Positions 1 through 12,516 of a stretch of DNA of 64,000 nt are shown here, piece after piece. How positions within the stretch are numbered: the first letter of the stretch is position 1; each line of letters starts with the position of its first letter. The DNA is from Ariolimax columbianus (lineage: Eukaryota > Mollusca > Gastropoda > Stylommatophora > Arionidae): positions 54,065,904 through 54,129,903 of the forward strand of contig JAVGWX010000013.1 of assembly GCA_036924085.1 (NCBI GenBank). The letters are read 5' to 3'. The notes under the pieces were generated by a model. The model searched no databases. It was given only the letters and a program-made list of their open reading frames with translations, and had not been told where the DNA came from. The translations under genes were made by a program, and so were the position numbers.

Positions 1-165
1 ATTAGTGCGTTAAAATTGCAATACATTTCAAACGGCTGAAAATTGTCTATTACTTATGATCTGCAACTTTTTTTCAAATCGTGTTTAATTTTAATTTTAG
101 AAACATTATTCTTGTCAGTAAAATTACTTGAAAGTTAGTGGAAATGCTTTTAACTTATCCACATA

Positions 166-333
166 ATTAGTGCGTTAAAATTGCAATACATTTCAAACGG
201 CTGAAAATTGTCTATACTTATGATTTGCAACTTTTTTTCAAATCGTGTTTAATTTTAATTTTAGAAACATTAGTTTTTCTTGTCAGTAAAATTACTTGAA
301 AGTCAGTGGAAATGCTTTTAACTTATCCACATA
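166..333 (+). repeat. Representative short-class monomer (168 bp)
   Basis: This is a typical member of the commonest class. It has GCGTTAAAATTG at the left, GTCTATAC in the middle, GCAACTTTTTTT at the T-run, then CAAATCGTGTTTAATTTTA. Two shorter sub-variants exist. One has CTTTTTGCAAATC at the T-run (e.g. 7610-7776, 167 bp). The other has TAGAAATTAG in place of TAGAAACATTAG (e.g. 7945-8110, 166 bp). The sub-variants occupy fixed places in the higher-order modules. Confidence 0.92.
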
Positions 334-501
334 ATTAGTGCGTTAAAATTGCAATACATTTCAAACGGCTGAAAATTGTCTATACTTATGATTTGCAACT
401 TTTTTTCAAATCGTGTTTAATTTTAATTTTAGAAACATTAGTTTTTCTTGTCAGTAAAACTAATTGAAAGTCAATGGAAATGCTTTTAACTTATCCACAT
501 A

Positions 502-675
502 ATTATTGCGTTTAAATTGCAATACATTTCAAACGGCTGAAAATTGTATAAACTTATGATCTGCCACTTTTTTTTCAAATCGCCTTCTACTCAATTCTAA
601 TTTTAGAAACATTAGTTTCTCTTGTCAGTAAAATTACTTGAAAGTCAGTGGAAATGCTTTTAACTTATCCACATA
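502..675 (+). repeat. Representative long-class monomer (174 bp)
   Basis: The long class differs by linked changes along the monomer: GCGTTTAAATTG at the left, GTATAAAC rather than GTCTATAC, CTGCCAC rather than TTGCAAC, and CAAATCGCCTTCTACTC in place of CAAATCGTGTTTAA, which accounts for the extra 5-6 bp. This copy starts ATTATTGCG rather than ATTAGTGCG. The four linked positions usually travel together, so the class is an old subfamily and not random drift. Confidence 0.92.
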
Positions 676-1184
676 ATTAGTGCGTTAAAATTGCAATACA
701 TTTCAAACGGCTGAAAATTGTCTATACTTATGATCTGCAACTTTTTTTCAAATCGTGTTTAATTTTAATTTTAGAAACATTAGTTTTTCTTGTCAGTAAA
801 ATTACTTGAATGTCAGTGGAAATGCTTTTAACTTATCCACATAATTAGTGCGTTAAAATTGCAATACATTTCAAACGGCTGAAAATTGTCTATACTTATG
901 ATTTGCAACTTTTTTTCAAATCGTGTTTAATTTTAATTTTAGAAACATTAGTTTTTCTTGTCAGTAAAATTACTTTAAAGTCAATGGAAATGCATTTAAC
1001 TTATCCACATAATTAGTGCGTTTAAATTGCAATACATTTCAAACGGCTGAAAATTGTATAAACTTATGATCTGCCACTTTTTTTTCAAATCGCCTTCTAC
1101 TCAATTTAATTTTAGAAACATTGGTTTTTCTAGTCAGTAAAATTACTTGATTGTCTGTGGAAATGCTTTTAACTTATCCACATA

Positions 1185-1357
1185 ATTAGTGCGTTAAAAT
1201 TGCAATACATGTTAAAGTGCTGAAAATAGTCTAAACTTATGAACTGCAATTTTTTTTCAAATCGGCTTTTACTCAATTTTGATTTTAGAAACATTAGTTT
1301 TTCTTGTCAGTAAAATTACTTGAAAGTCAGTGAAAATGCTTTTAACTTATTCACATA
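1185..1357 (+). repeat. Representative third-class monomer (173 bp)
   Basis: This class carries ACATGTTAAAGTGCTG (elsewhere ACATGTCAAAGTGCTG) instead of ACATTTCAAACGGCTG, AATAGTCTAAAC in the middle, GCAATTTTTTTTC at the T-run and ATCGGCTTTTACTC followed by TTTTGATTTTAG. Other members start at 2382, 4747, 15060, about 16924 and about 23514. In several modules the left half of this class is joined to a short-class right half (for example 7268-7435 and 9638-9805), so those are hybrids. Confidence 0.88.
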
Positions 1358-1530
1358 ATTAGTGCGTTAAAATTGCAATACATTTCAAACTGCTGAAAAT
1401 TGTCTAAACTTATGAGCTGGACCTTTTTTTCAAATCGCCTTCTACTCAATTTTAATTTTAGAAACATAAGTTTTTCTTGTCAGTAAAATTACTTGAAAGT
1501 CAGTGGAAATGCTTTTAACTTATCCACATA

Positions 1531-2727
1531 ATTAGTGCGTTAAAATTGCAATACATTTCAAACGGCTGAAAATTGTCTATACTTATGATTTGCAACTTTT
1601 TTTCAAATCGTGTTTAATTTTAATTTTAGAAACATTAGTTTTTCTTGTCAGTAAAACTAATTGAAAGTCAATGGAAATGCTTTTAACTTATCCACATAAT
1701 TATTGCGTTTAAATTGCAATACATTTCAAACGGCTGAAAATTGTATAAACTTATGATCTGCCACTTTTTTTTCAAATCGCCTTCTACTCAATTCTAATTT
1801 TAGAAACATTAGTTTCTCTTGTCAGTAAAATTACTTGAAAGTCAGTGGAAATGCTTTTAACTTATCCACATAATTAGTGCGTTAAAATTGCAATACATTT
1901 CAAACGGCTGAAAATTGTCTATACTTATGATCTGCAACTTTTTTTCAAATCGTGTTTAATTTTAATTTTAGAAACATTAGTTTTTCTTGTCAGTAAAATT
2001 ACTTGAATGTCAGTGGAAATGCTTTTAACTTATCCACATAATTAGTGCGTTAAAATTGCAATACATTTCAAACGGCTGAAAATTTTCTATACTTATGATT
2101 TGCAACTTTTTTTCAAATCGTGTTTAATTTTAATTTTAGAAACATTAGTTTTTCTTGTCAGTAAAATTACTTTAAAGTCAATGGAAATGCATTTAACTTA
2201 TCCACATAATTAGTGCGTTTAAATTGCAATACATTTCAAACGGCTGAAAATTGTATAAACTTATGATCTGCCACTTTTTTTTCAAATCGCCTTCTACTCA
2301 ATTTAATTTTAGAAACATTGGTTTTTCTAGTCAGTAAAATTACTTGATTGTCTGTGGAAATGCTTTTAACTTATCCACATAATTAGTGCGTTAAAATTGC
2401 AATACATGTTAAAGTGCTGAAAATAGTCTAAACTTATGAACTGCAATTTTTTTTCAAATCGGCTTTTACTCAATTTTGATTTTAGAAACATTAGTTTTTC
2501 TTGTCAGTAAAATTACTTGAAAGTCAGTGAAAATGCTTTTAACTTATTCACATAATTAGTGCGTTAAAATTGCAATACATTTCAAACTGCTGAAAATTGT
2601 CTAAACTTATGAGCTGGACCTTTTTTTCAAATCGCCTTCTACTCAATTTTAATTTTAGAAACATAAGTTTTTCTTGTCAGTAAAATTACTTGAAAGTCAG
2701 TGGAAATGCTTTTACCTTATCCACATA
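1531..2727 (+). repeat. 1197-bp 7-monomer HOR, copy 2
   Basis: This is a tandem copy of 334-1530. The few differences I saw are substitutions: AATTTTCTATAC near 2081 against AATTGTCTATAC near 884, and TTTACCTTAT near 2711 against TTTAACTTAT near 1514. After 2727 the order changes to the six-monomer cassette starting at 2728. Confidence 0.92.
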
Positions 2728-3728
2728 ATTAGTGCGTTAAAAGTGCAATACATTTCTAACGGCTGAAAATTGTCTAAACTTATGATCTGCAACTTTTTTT
2801 CAAATCGTGTTTAATTTTAATTTTAGAAACATTAGTTTTTCTTGTCAGTAAAATTACTTGAAAGTCAGTGGAAATGCTTTTAACTTATCCACATAATTAG
2901 TGCGTTAAAATTGCAATACATTTCAAACGGCTGAAAATTAAACTTATGATCTGCAACTTTTTTTCAAATCGTGTTTAATTTTAATTTTAGAAACATTAGT
3001 TTTTCTTGTCAGTAAAATTACTTGAAAGTCAATGGAAATGCTTTTAACTTATCCACATAATTAGTGCGTTAAAATTGCAATACATTTCAAACGGCTGAAA
3101 ATTGTCTATACTTATGATCTGCAACTTTTTGCAAATCGTGTTTAATTTTAATTTTAGAAACATTAGTTTTTCTTGTCAGTAAAATTACTTGAAAGTCAGT
3201 GGAAATGCTTTTAACTTATCCACATAATTAGTGCGTTAAAATTGCAATACATTTCAAACGGCTGAAAATTGTCTATACTTATGATTTGCAACTTTTTTTC
3301 AAATCGTGTTTAATTTTAATTTTAGAAACATTAGTTTTTCTTGTCAGTAAAATTACTTGAAAGTCAATGGAAATGCTTTTAACTTATCCACATAATTAGT
3401 GCGTTAAAATTGCAATACATTTCAAACGGCTGAAAATTGTCTATACTTATGATCTGCAACTTTTTTTCAAATCGTGTTTAATTTTAATTTTAGAAATTAG
3501 TTTTTCTTGTCAGTAAAATTACTTGAAAGTCAGTGGAAATGATTTTAACTTATCCACATAATTAGTGCGTTAAAATTGCAATACATTTCAAACGGCTGAA
3601 AATTGTCTATACTTATGATCTGCAACTTTTTTTCAAATCGTGTTTAATTTTAATTTTAGAAACATTAGTTTTTCTTGTCAGTAAAATTACTTGAAAGTCA
3701 ATGGAAATGCTTTTAACTTATCCACATA
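2728..3728 (+). repeat. 1001-bp six-monomer cassette, copy 1
   Basis: The cassette opens with a monomer carrying AAAAGTGCAATACATTTCTAAC. Next comes one with a 6-bp deletion (CTGAAAATTAAACTTATG), then a CTTTTTGCAAATC monomer, a TTTGCAAC monomer, a monomer with both TAGAAATTAG and GGAAATGATTTT, and a plain short-class monomer. This set recurs at 4920, 6094 and 19465 with exactly 1001 bp each time. Copy 1 is followed by a long-class monomer at 3729. Confidence 0.93.
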
Positions 3729-4919
3729 ATTAGTGCGTTTAAATTGCAATACATTTCAAACGGCTGAAAATTGTATAAACTTATGATCTGCCACTTTTTT
3801 TTCAAATCGCCTTCTACTCAATTCTAATTTTAGAAACATTAGTTTTTCTTGTCAGTAAAATTACTTGAAAGTCAGTGGAAATGCTTTTAACTTATCCACA
3901 TAATTAGTGCGTTAAAATTGCAATACATTTCAAACGGCTGAAAATTGTCTATACTTATGATCTGCAACTTTTTGCAAATCGTGTTTAATTTTAATTTTAG
4001 AAACATTAGTTTTTCTTGTCAGTAAAATTACTTGAAAGTCAGTGGAAATGCTTTTAACTTATCCACATAATTAGTGCGTTAAAATTGCAATACATTTCAA
4101 ACGGCTGAAAATTGTCTATACTTATGATTTGCAACTTTTTTTCAAATCGTGTTTAATTTTAATTTTAGAAACATTAGTTTTTCTTGTCAGTAAAACTAAT
4201 TGAAAGTCAATGGAAATGCATTTAACTTATCCACATAATTAGTGCGTTAAAATTGCAATACATTTCAAACTACTGAAAATTGTATAAACTTATGATCTGC
4301 CACTTTTTTTTCAAATCGCCTTCTACTCAATTCTAATTTTAGAAACATTAGTTTCTCTTGTCAGTAAAATTACTTGAAAGTCAATGGAAATGCTTTTAAC
4401 TTATCCACATAATTAGTGCGTTAAAATTGCAATACATTTCAAACGGCTGAAAATTGTCTATACTTATGATCTGCAACTTTTTGCAAATCGTGTTTAATTT
4501 TAATTTTAGAAACATTAGTTTTTCTTGTCAGTAAAATTACTTGAAAGTCAGTGGAAATGCTTTTAACTTATCCACATAATTAGTGCGTTAAAATTGCAAT
4601 ACATTTCAAACGGCTGAAAATTGTCTATACTTATGATTTGCAACTTTTTTTCAAATCGTGTTTAATTTTAATTTTAGAAACATTAGTTTTTCTTGTCAGT
4701 AAAATTACTTTAAAGTCAATGGAAATGCATTTAACTTATCTACATAATTAGTGCGTTTAAATTGCAATACATGTCAAAGTGCTGAAAATAGTCTAAACTT
4801 ATGATCTGCAATTTTTTTTCAAATCGGCTTTTACTCAATTTTGATTTTAGAAACATTAGTTTTTCTTGTCAGTAAAATTACTTGAAAGTCAGTGGAAATG
4901 CTTTTAACTTATCCACATA
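3729..4919 (+). repeat. 1191-bp seven-monomer block, copy 1
   Basis: This block links two cassettes. It runs from a long-class monomer at 3729 through CTTTTTGC, AAACTAATTG, long-class (TTTCTCTTG), CTTTTTGC and TTTAAAGTC/GCATTTAAC monomers to a third-class monomer at 4747. Together with the cassette at 2728 it makes a 2192-bp, 13-monomer period. One private change is AAACTACTG near 4267 for AAACGGCTG. The same block, also 1191 bp, lies at 18274-19464. Confidence 0.9.
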
Positions 4920-5920
4920 ATTAGTGCGTTAAAAGTGCAATACATTTCTAACGGCTGAAAATTGTCTAAACTTATGATCTGCAACTTTTTTTCAAATCGT
5001 GTTTAATTTTAATTTTAGAAACATTAGTTTTTCTTGTCAGTAAAATTACTTGAAAGTCAGTGGAAATGCTTTTAACTTATCCACATAATTAGTGCGTTAA
5101 AATTGCAATACATTTCAAACGGCTGAAAATTAAACTTATGATCTGCAACTTTTTTTCAAATCGTGTTTAATTTTAATTTTAGAAACATTAGTTTTTCTTG
5201 TCAGTAAAATTACTTGAAAGTCAATGGAAATGCTTTTAACTTATCCACATAATTAGTGCGTTAAAATTGCAATACATTTCAAACGGCTGAAAATTGTCTA
5301 TACTTATGATCTGCAACTTTTTGCAAATCGTGTTTAATTTTAATTTTAGAAACATTAGTTTTTCTTGTCAGTAAAATTACTTGAAAGTCAGTGGAAATGC
5401 TTTTAACTTATCCACATAATTAGTGCGTTAAAATTGCAATACATTTCAAACGGCTGAAAATTGTCTATACTTATGATTTGCAACTTTTTTTCAAATCGTG
5501 TTTAATTTTAATTTTAGAAACATTAGTTTTTCTTGTCAGTAAAATTACTTGAAAGTCAATGGAAATGCTTTTAACTTATCCACATAATTAGTGCGTTAAA
5601 ATTGCAATACATTTCAAACGGCTGAAAATTGTCTATACTTATGATCTGCAACTTTTTTTCAAATCGTGTTTAATTTTAATTTTAGAAATTAGTTTTTCTT
5701 GTCAGTAAAATTACTTGAAAGTCAGTGGAAATGATTTTAACTTATCCACATAATTAGTGCGTTAAAATTGCAATACATTTCAAACGGCTGAAAATTGTCT
5801 ATACTTATGATCTGCAACTTTTTTTCAAATCGTGTTTAATTTTAATTTTAGAAACATTAGTTTTTCTTGTCAGTAAAATTACTTGAAAGTCAATGGAAAT
5901 GCTTTTAACTTATCCACATA
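4920..5920 (+). repeat. 1001-bp six-monomer cassette, copy 2
   Basis: Same order and length as 2728-3728, beginning with the AAAAGTGCAATACATTTCTAAC monomer and including the TAGAAATTAG/GGAAATGATTTT monomer. It is followed immediately by the hybrid monomer at 5921. Confidence 0.93.
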
Positions 5921-6093
5921 ATTATTGCGTTTAAATTGCAATACATTTCAAACGGCTAAAAATTGTATAAACTTATGATCTGCAATTTTTTTTCAAATCG
6001 GCTTTTACTCAATTTTGATTTTAGAAACATTAGTTTTTCTTGTCAGTAAAATTACTTGAAAGTCAGTGGAAATGCTTTTAACTTATCCACATA
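5921..6093 (+). repeat. Hybrid monomer at a recombination junction
   Basis: The left half is the ATTATTGCG long-class type with the rare GGCTAAAAATTGTATAAAC, as seen at 7095 and 8279. The right half switches near CTTATGATCTGC to the third-class type (GCAATTTTTTTTC, ATCGGCTTTTACTC, TTTTGATTTTAG), as at 4747. It joins two 1001-bp cassettes 1174 bp apart. The simplest reading is an unequal exchange inside this monomer that removed the six or so monomers present in the 2192-bp version. Confidence 0.85.
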
Positions 6094-7094
6094 ATTAGTG
6101 CGTTAAAAGTGCAATACATTTCTAACGGCTGAAAATTGTCTAAACTTATGATCTGCAACTTTTTTTCAAATCGTGTTTAATTTTAATTTTAGAAACATTA
6201 GTTTTTCTTGTCAGTAAAATTACTTGAAAGTCAGTGGAAATGCTTTTAACTTATCCACATAATTAGTGCGTTAAAATTGCAATACATTTCAAACGGCTGA
6301 AAATTAAACTTATGATCTGCAACTTTTTTTCAAATCGTGTTTAATTTTAATTTTAGAAACATTAGTTTTTCTTGTCAGTAAAATTACTTGAAAGTCAATG
6401 GAAATGCTTTTAACTTATCCACATAATTAGTGCGTTAAAATTGCAATACATTTCAAACGGCTGAAAATTGTCTATACTTATGATCTGCAACTTTTTGCAA
6501 ATCGTGTTTAATTTTAATTTTAGAAACATTAGTTTTTCTTGTCAGTAAAATTACTTGAAAGTCAGTGGAAATGCTTTTAACTTATCCACATAATTAGTGC
6601 GTTAAAATTGCAATACATTTCAAACGGCTGAAAATTGTCTATACTTATGATTTGCAACTTTTTTTCAAATCGTGTTTAATTTTAATTTTAGAAACATTAG
6701 TTTTTCTTGTCAGTAAAATTACTTGAAAGTCAATGGAAATGCTTTTAACTTATCCACATAATTAGTGCGTTAAAATTGCAATACATTTCAAACGGCTGAA
6801 AATTGTCTATACTTATGATCTGCAACTTTTTTTCAAATCGTGTTTAATTTTAATTTTAGAAATTAGTTTTTCTTGTCAGTAAAATTACTTGAAAGTCAGT
6901 GGAAATGATTTTAACTTATCCACATAATTAGTGCGTTAAAATTGCAATACATTTCAAACGGCTGAAAATTGTCTATACTTATGATCTGCAACTTTTTTTC
7001 AAATCGTGTTTAATTTTAATTTTAGAAACATTAGTTTTTCTTGTCAGTAAAATTACTTGAAAGTCAATGGAAATGCTTTTAACTTATCCACATA
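6094..7094 (+). repeat. 1001-bp six-monomer cassette, copy 3
   Basis: Third copy of the cassette, starting with the AAAAGTGCAATACATTTCTAAC monomer and 1174 bp after copy 2. It leads directly into the 2711-bp 16-mer array at 7095. Confidence 0.93.
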
Positions 7095-9805
7095 ATTATT
7101 GCGTTTAAATTGCAATACATTTCAAACGGCTAAAAATTGTATAAACTTATGATCTGCCACTTTTTTTTAAATCGCCTTCTACTCAATTTTAATTTTAGAA
7201 ACATTGGTTTTTCTAGTCAGTAAAATTACTTGATTGTCTGTGGAAATGCTTTTAACTTATCCACATAATTAGTGCGTTAAAATTGCAATACATGTCAAAG
7301 TGCTGAAAATAGTCTAAACTTATGATCTGCAACTTTTTTTCAAATCGTGTTTAATTTTAATTTTAGAAACATTAGTTTTTCTTGTCAGTAAAATTACTTG
7401 AAAGTCAATGGAAATGCTTTTAACTTATCCACATAATTAGTGCGTTTAAATTGCAATACATTTCAAACGGCTGAAAATTGTATAAACTTATGATCTGCCA
7501 CTTTTTTTTCAAATCGCCTTCTACTCAATTCTAATTTTAGAAACATTAGTTTTTCTTGTCAGTAAAATTACTTGAAAGTCAATGGAAATGCTTTTAACTT
7601 ATCCACATAATTAGTGCGTTAAAATTGCAATACATTTCAAACGGCTGAAAATTGTCTATACTTATGATCTGCAACTTTTTGCAAATCGTGTTTAATTTTA
7701 ATTTTAGAAACATTAGTTTTTCTTGTCAGTAAAATTACTTGAAAGTCAGTGGAAATGCTTTTAACTTATCCACATAATTAGTGCGTTAAAATTGCAATAC
7801 ATTTCAAACGGCTGAAAATTGTCTATACTTATGATTTGCAACTTTTTTTCAAATCGTGTTTAATTTTAATTTTAGAAACATTAGTTTTTCTTGTCAGTAA
7901 AATTACTTGAAAGTCAATGGAAATGCTTTTAACTTATCCACATAATTAGTGCGTTAAAATTGCAATACATTTCAAACGGCTGAAAATTGTCTATACTTAT
8001 GATCTGCAACTTTTTTTCAAATCGTGTTTAATTTTAATTTTAGAAATTAGTTTTTCTTGTCAGTAAAATTACTTGAAAGTCAGTGGAAATGATTTTAACT
8101 TATCCACATAATTAGTGCGTTAAAATTGCAATACATTTCAAACGGCTGAAAATTGTCTATACTTATGATCTGCAACTTTTTTTCAAATCGTGTTTAATTT
8201 TAATTTTAGAAACATTAGTTTTTCTTGTCAGTAAAATTACTTGAAAGTCAATGGAAATGCTTTTAACTTATCCACATAATTATTGCGTTTAAATTGCAAT
8301 ACATTTCAAACGGCTAAAAATTGTATAAACTTATGATCTGCCACTTTTTTTTAAATCGCCTTCTACTCAATTTTAATTTTAGAAACATTGGTTTTTCTAG
8401 TCAGTAAAATTACTTGATTGTCTGTGGAAATGCTTTTAACTTATCCACATAATTAGTGCGTTAAAATTGCAATACATGTCAAAGTGCTGAAAATAGTCTA
8501 AACTTATGATCTGCAACTTTTTTTCAAATCGTGTTTAATTTTAATTTTAGAAACATTAGTTTTTCTTGTCAGTAAAATTACTTGAAAGTCAATGGAAATG
8601 CTTTTAACTTATCCACATAATTAGTGCGTTTAAATTGCAATACATTTCAAACGGCTGAAAATTGTATAAACTTATGATCTGCCACTTTTTTTTCAAATCG
8701 CCTTCTACTCAATTCTAATTTTAGAAACATTAGTTTTTCTTGTCAGTAAAATTACTTGAAAGTCAGTGGAAATGCTTTTAACTTATCCACATAATTAGTG
8801 CGTTAAAATTGCAATACATTTCAAACGGCTGAAAATTGTCTATACTTATGATCTGCAACTTTTTGCAAATCGTGTTTAATTTTAATTTTAGAAACATTAG
8901 TTTTTCTTGTCAGTAAAATTACTTGAAAGTCAGTGGAAATGCTTTTAACTTATCCACATAATTAGTGCGTTAAAATTGCAATACATTTCAAACGGCTGAA
9001 AATTGTCTATACTTATGATTTGCAACTTTTTTTCAAATCGTGTTTAATTTTAATTTTAGAAACATTAGTTTTTCTTGTCAGTAAAACTAATTGAAAGTCA
9101 ATGGAAATGCTTTTAACTTATCCACATAATTAGTGCGTTAAAATTGCAATACATTTCAAACGGCTGAAAATTGTATAAACTTATGATCTGCCACTTTTTT
9201 TTCAAATCGCCTTCTACTCAATTCTAATTTTAGAAACATTAGTTTCTCTTGTCAGTAAAATTACTTGAAAGTCAATGGAAATGCTTTTAACTTATCCACA
9301 TAATTAGTGCGTTAAAATTGCAATACATTTCAAACGGCTGAAAATTGTCTATACTTATGATCTGCAACTTTTTGCAAATCGTGTTTAATTTTAATTTTAG
9401 AAACATTAGTTTTTCTTGTCAGTAAAATTACTTGAAAGTCAGTGGAAATGCTTTTAACTTATCCACATAATTAGTGCGTTAAAATTGCAATACATTTCAA
9501 ACGGCTGAAAATTGTCTATACTTATGATTTGCAACTTTTTTTCAAATCGTGTTTAATTTTAATTTTAGAAACATTAGTTTTTCTTGTCAGTAAAATTACT
9601 TTAAAGTCAATGGAAATGCATTTAACTTATCTACATAATTAGTGCGTTTAAATTGCAATACATGTCAAAGTGCTGAAAATAGTCTAAACTTATGATCTGC
9701 AACTTTTTTTCAAATCGTGTTTAATTTTAATTTTAGAAACATTAGTTTTTCTTGTCAGTAAAATTACTTGAAAGTCAATGGAAATGCTTTTAACTTATCC
9801 ACATA
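7095..9805 (+). repeat. 2711-bp 16-monomer HOR, copy 1
   Basis: Monomer starts counted here are 7095, 7268, 7436, 7610, 7777, 7945, 8111, 8279, 8452, 8620, 8794, 8961, 9129, 9303, 9470 and 9638. The lengths sum to 2711. The unit is internally nested: monomers 1-4 (7095-7776) recur as monomers 8-11 (8279 onwards) 1184 bp later. Landmarks used for the period are TAGAAATTAG at 8041, 10752 and 13463, and ATTATTGCG at 7095, 9806 and 12517. The strict 2711-bp periodicity begins a little earlier, about 6980. Confidence 0.94.
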
Positions 9806-12516
9806 ATTATTGCGTTTAAATTGCAATACATTTCAAACGGCTAAAAATTGTATAAACTTATGATCTGCCACTTTTTTTTAAATCGCCTTCTACTCAATTT
9901 TAATTTTAGAAACATTGGTTTTTCTAGTCAGTAAAATTACTTGATTGTCTGTGGAAATGCTTTTAACTTATCCACATAATTAGTGCGTTAAAATTGCAAT
10001 ACATGTCAAAGTGCTGAAAATAGTCTAAACTTATGATCTGCAACTTTTTTTCAAATCGTGTTTAATTTTAATTTTAGAAACATTAGTTTTTCTTGTCAGT
10101 AAAATTACTTGAAAGTCAATGGAAATGCTTTTAACTTATCCACATAATTAGTGCGTTTAAATTGCAATACATTTCAAACGGCTGAAAATTGTATAAACTT
10201 ATGATCTGCCACTTTTTTTTCAAATCGCCTTCTACTCAATTCTAATTTTAGAAACATTAGTTTTTCTTGTCAGTAAAATTACTTGAAAGTCAATGGAAAT
10301 GCTTTTAACTTATCCACATAATTAGTGCGTTAAAATTGCAATACATTTCAAACGGCTGAAAATTGTCTATACTTATGATCTGCAACTTTTTGCAAATCGT
10401 GTTTAATTTTAATTTTAGAAACATTAGTTTTTCTTGTCAGTAAAATTACTTGAAAGTCAGTGGAAATGCTTTTAACTTATCCACATAATTAGTGCGTTAA
10501 AATTGCAATACATTTCAAACGGCTGAAAATTGTCTATACTTATGATTTGCAACTTTTTTTCAAATCGTGTTTAATTTTAATTTTAGAAACATTAGTTTTT
10601 CTTGTCAGTAAAATTACTTGAAAGTCAATGGAAATGCTTTTAACTTATCCACATAATTAGTGCGTTAAAATTGCAATACATTTCAAACGGCTGAAAATTG
10701 TCTATACTTATGATCTGCAACTTTTTTTCAAATCGTGTTTAATTTTAATTTTAGAAATTAGTTTTTCTTGTCAGTAAAATTACTTGAAAGTCAGTGGAAA
10801 TGATTTTAACTTATCCACATAATTAGTGCGTTAAAATTGCAATACATTTCAAACGGCTGAAAATTGTCTATACTTATGATCTGCAACTTTTTTTCAAATC
10901 GTGTTTAATTTTAATTTTAGAAACATTAGTTTTTCTTGTCAGTAAAATTACTTGAAAGTCAATGGAAATGCTTTTAACTTATCCACATAATTATTGCGTT
11001 TAAATTGCAATACATTTCAAACGGCTAAAAATTGTATAAACTTATGATCTGCCACTTTTTTTTAAATCGCCTTCTACTCAATTTTAATTTTAGAAACATT
11101 GGTTTTTCTAGTCAGTAAAATTACTTGATTGTCTGTGGAAATGCTTTTAACTTATCCACATAATTAGTGCGTTAAAATTGCAATACATGTCAAAGTGCTG
11201 AAAATAGTCTAAACTTATGATCTGCAACTTTTTTTCAAATCGTGTTTAATTTTAATTTTAGAAACATTAGTTTTTCTTGTCAGTAAAATTACTTGAAAGT
11301 CAATGGAAATGCTTTTAACTTATCCACATAATTAGTGCGTTTAAATTGCAATACATTTCAAACGGCTGAAAATTGTATAAACTTATGATCTGCCACTTTT
11401 TTTTCAAATCGCCTTCTACTCAATTCTAATTTTAGAAACATTAGTTTTTCTTGTCAGTAAAATTACTTGAAAGTCAGTGGAAATGCTTTTAACTTATCCA
11501 CATAATTAGTGCGTTAAAATTGCAATACATTTCAAACGGCTGAAAATTGTCTATACTTATGATCTGCAACTTTTTGCAAATCGTGTTTAATTTTAATTTT
11601 AGAAACATTAGTTTTTCTTGTCAGTAAAATTACTTGAAAGTCAGTGGAAATGCTTTTAACTTATCCACATAATTAGTGCGTTAAAATTGCAATACATTTC
11701 AAACGGCTGAAAATTGTCTATACTTATGATTTGCAACTTTTTTTCAAATCGTGTTTAATTTTAATTTTAGAAACATTAGTTTTTCTTGTCAGTAAAACTA
11801 ATTGAAAGTCAATGGAAATGCTTTTAACTTATCCACATAATTAGTGCGTTAAAATTGCAATACATTTCAAACGGCTGAAAATTGTATAAACTTATGATCT
11901 GCCACTTTTTTTTCAAATCGCCTTCTACTCAATTCTAATTTTAGAAACATTAGTTTCTCTTGTCAGTAAAATTACTTGAAAGTCAATGGAAATGCTTTTA
12001 ACTTATCCACATAATTAGTGCGTTAAAATTGCAATACATTTCAAACGGCTGAAAATTGTCTATACTTATGATCTGCAACTTTTTGCAAATCGTGTTTAAT
12101 TTTAATTTTAGAAACATTAGTTTTTCTTGTCAGTAAAATTACTTGAAAGTCAGTGGAAATGCTTTTAACTTATCCACATAATTAGTGCGTTAAAATTGCA
12201 ATACATTTCAAACGGCTGAAAATTGTCTATACTTATGATTTGCAACTTTTTTTCAAATCGTGTTTAATTTTAATTTTAGAAACATTAGTTTTTCTTGTCA
12301 GTAAAATTACTTTAAAGTCAATGGAAATGCATTTAACTTATCTACATAATTAGTGCGTTTAAATTGCAATACATGTCAAAGTGCTGAAAATAGTCTAAAC
12401 TTATGATCTGCAACTTTTTTTCAAATCGTGTTTAATTTTAATTTTAGAAACATTAGTTTTTCTTGTCAGTAAAATTACTTGAAAGTCAATGGAAATGCTT
12501 TTAACTTATCCACATA
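9806..12516 (+). repeat. 2711-bp 16-monomer HOR, copy 2
   Basis: Same 16 monomers in the same order as 7095-9805. In the spots compared by eye, including all class-defining variants, I found no difference from copy 1. Confidence 0.94.

Larger units (their letters stand above)
334..1530 (+). repeat. 1197-bp 7-monomer HOR, copy 1
   Basis: Monomer starts are 334, 502, 676, 844, 1012, 1185 and 1358, of which 1012, 1185 and 1358 are 173-bp types. The next copy begins 1197 bp later with the same order and the same unusual variants, including ATTATTGCG at 502/1699, GAATGTCAGTGG at the end of the 676 monomer, GATTGTCTGTGG and GAGCTGGACC. The left boundary is placed at a monomer start for convenience; the true exchange point is somewhere in homologous sequence nearby. 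Confidence 0.92.
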
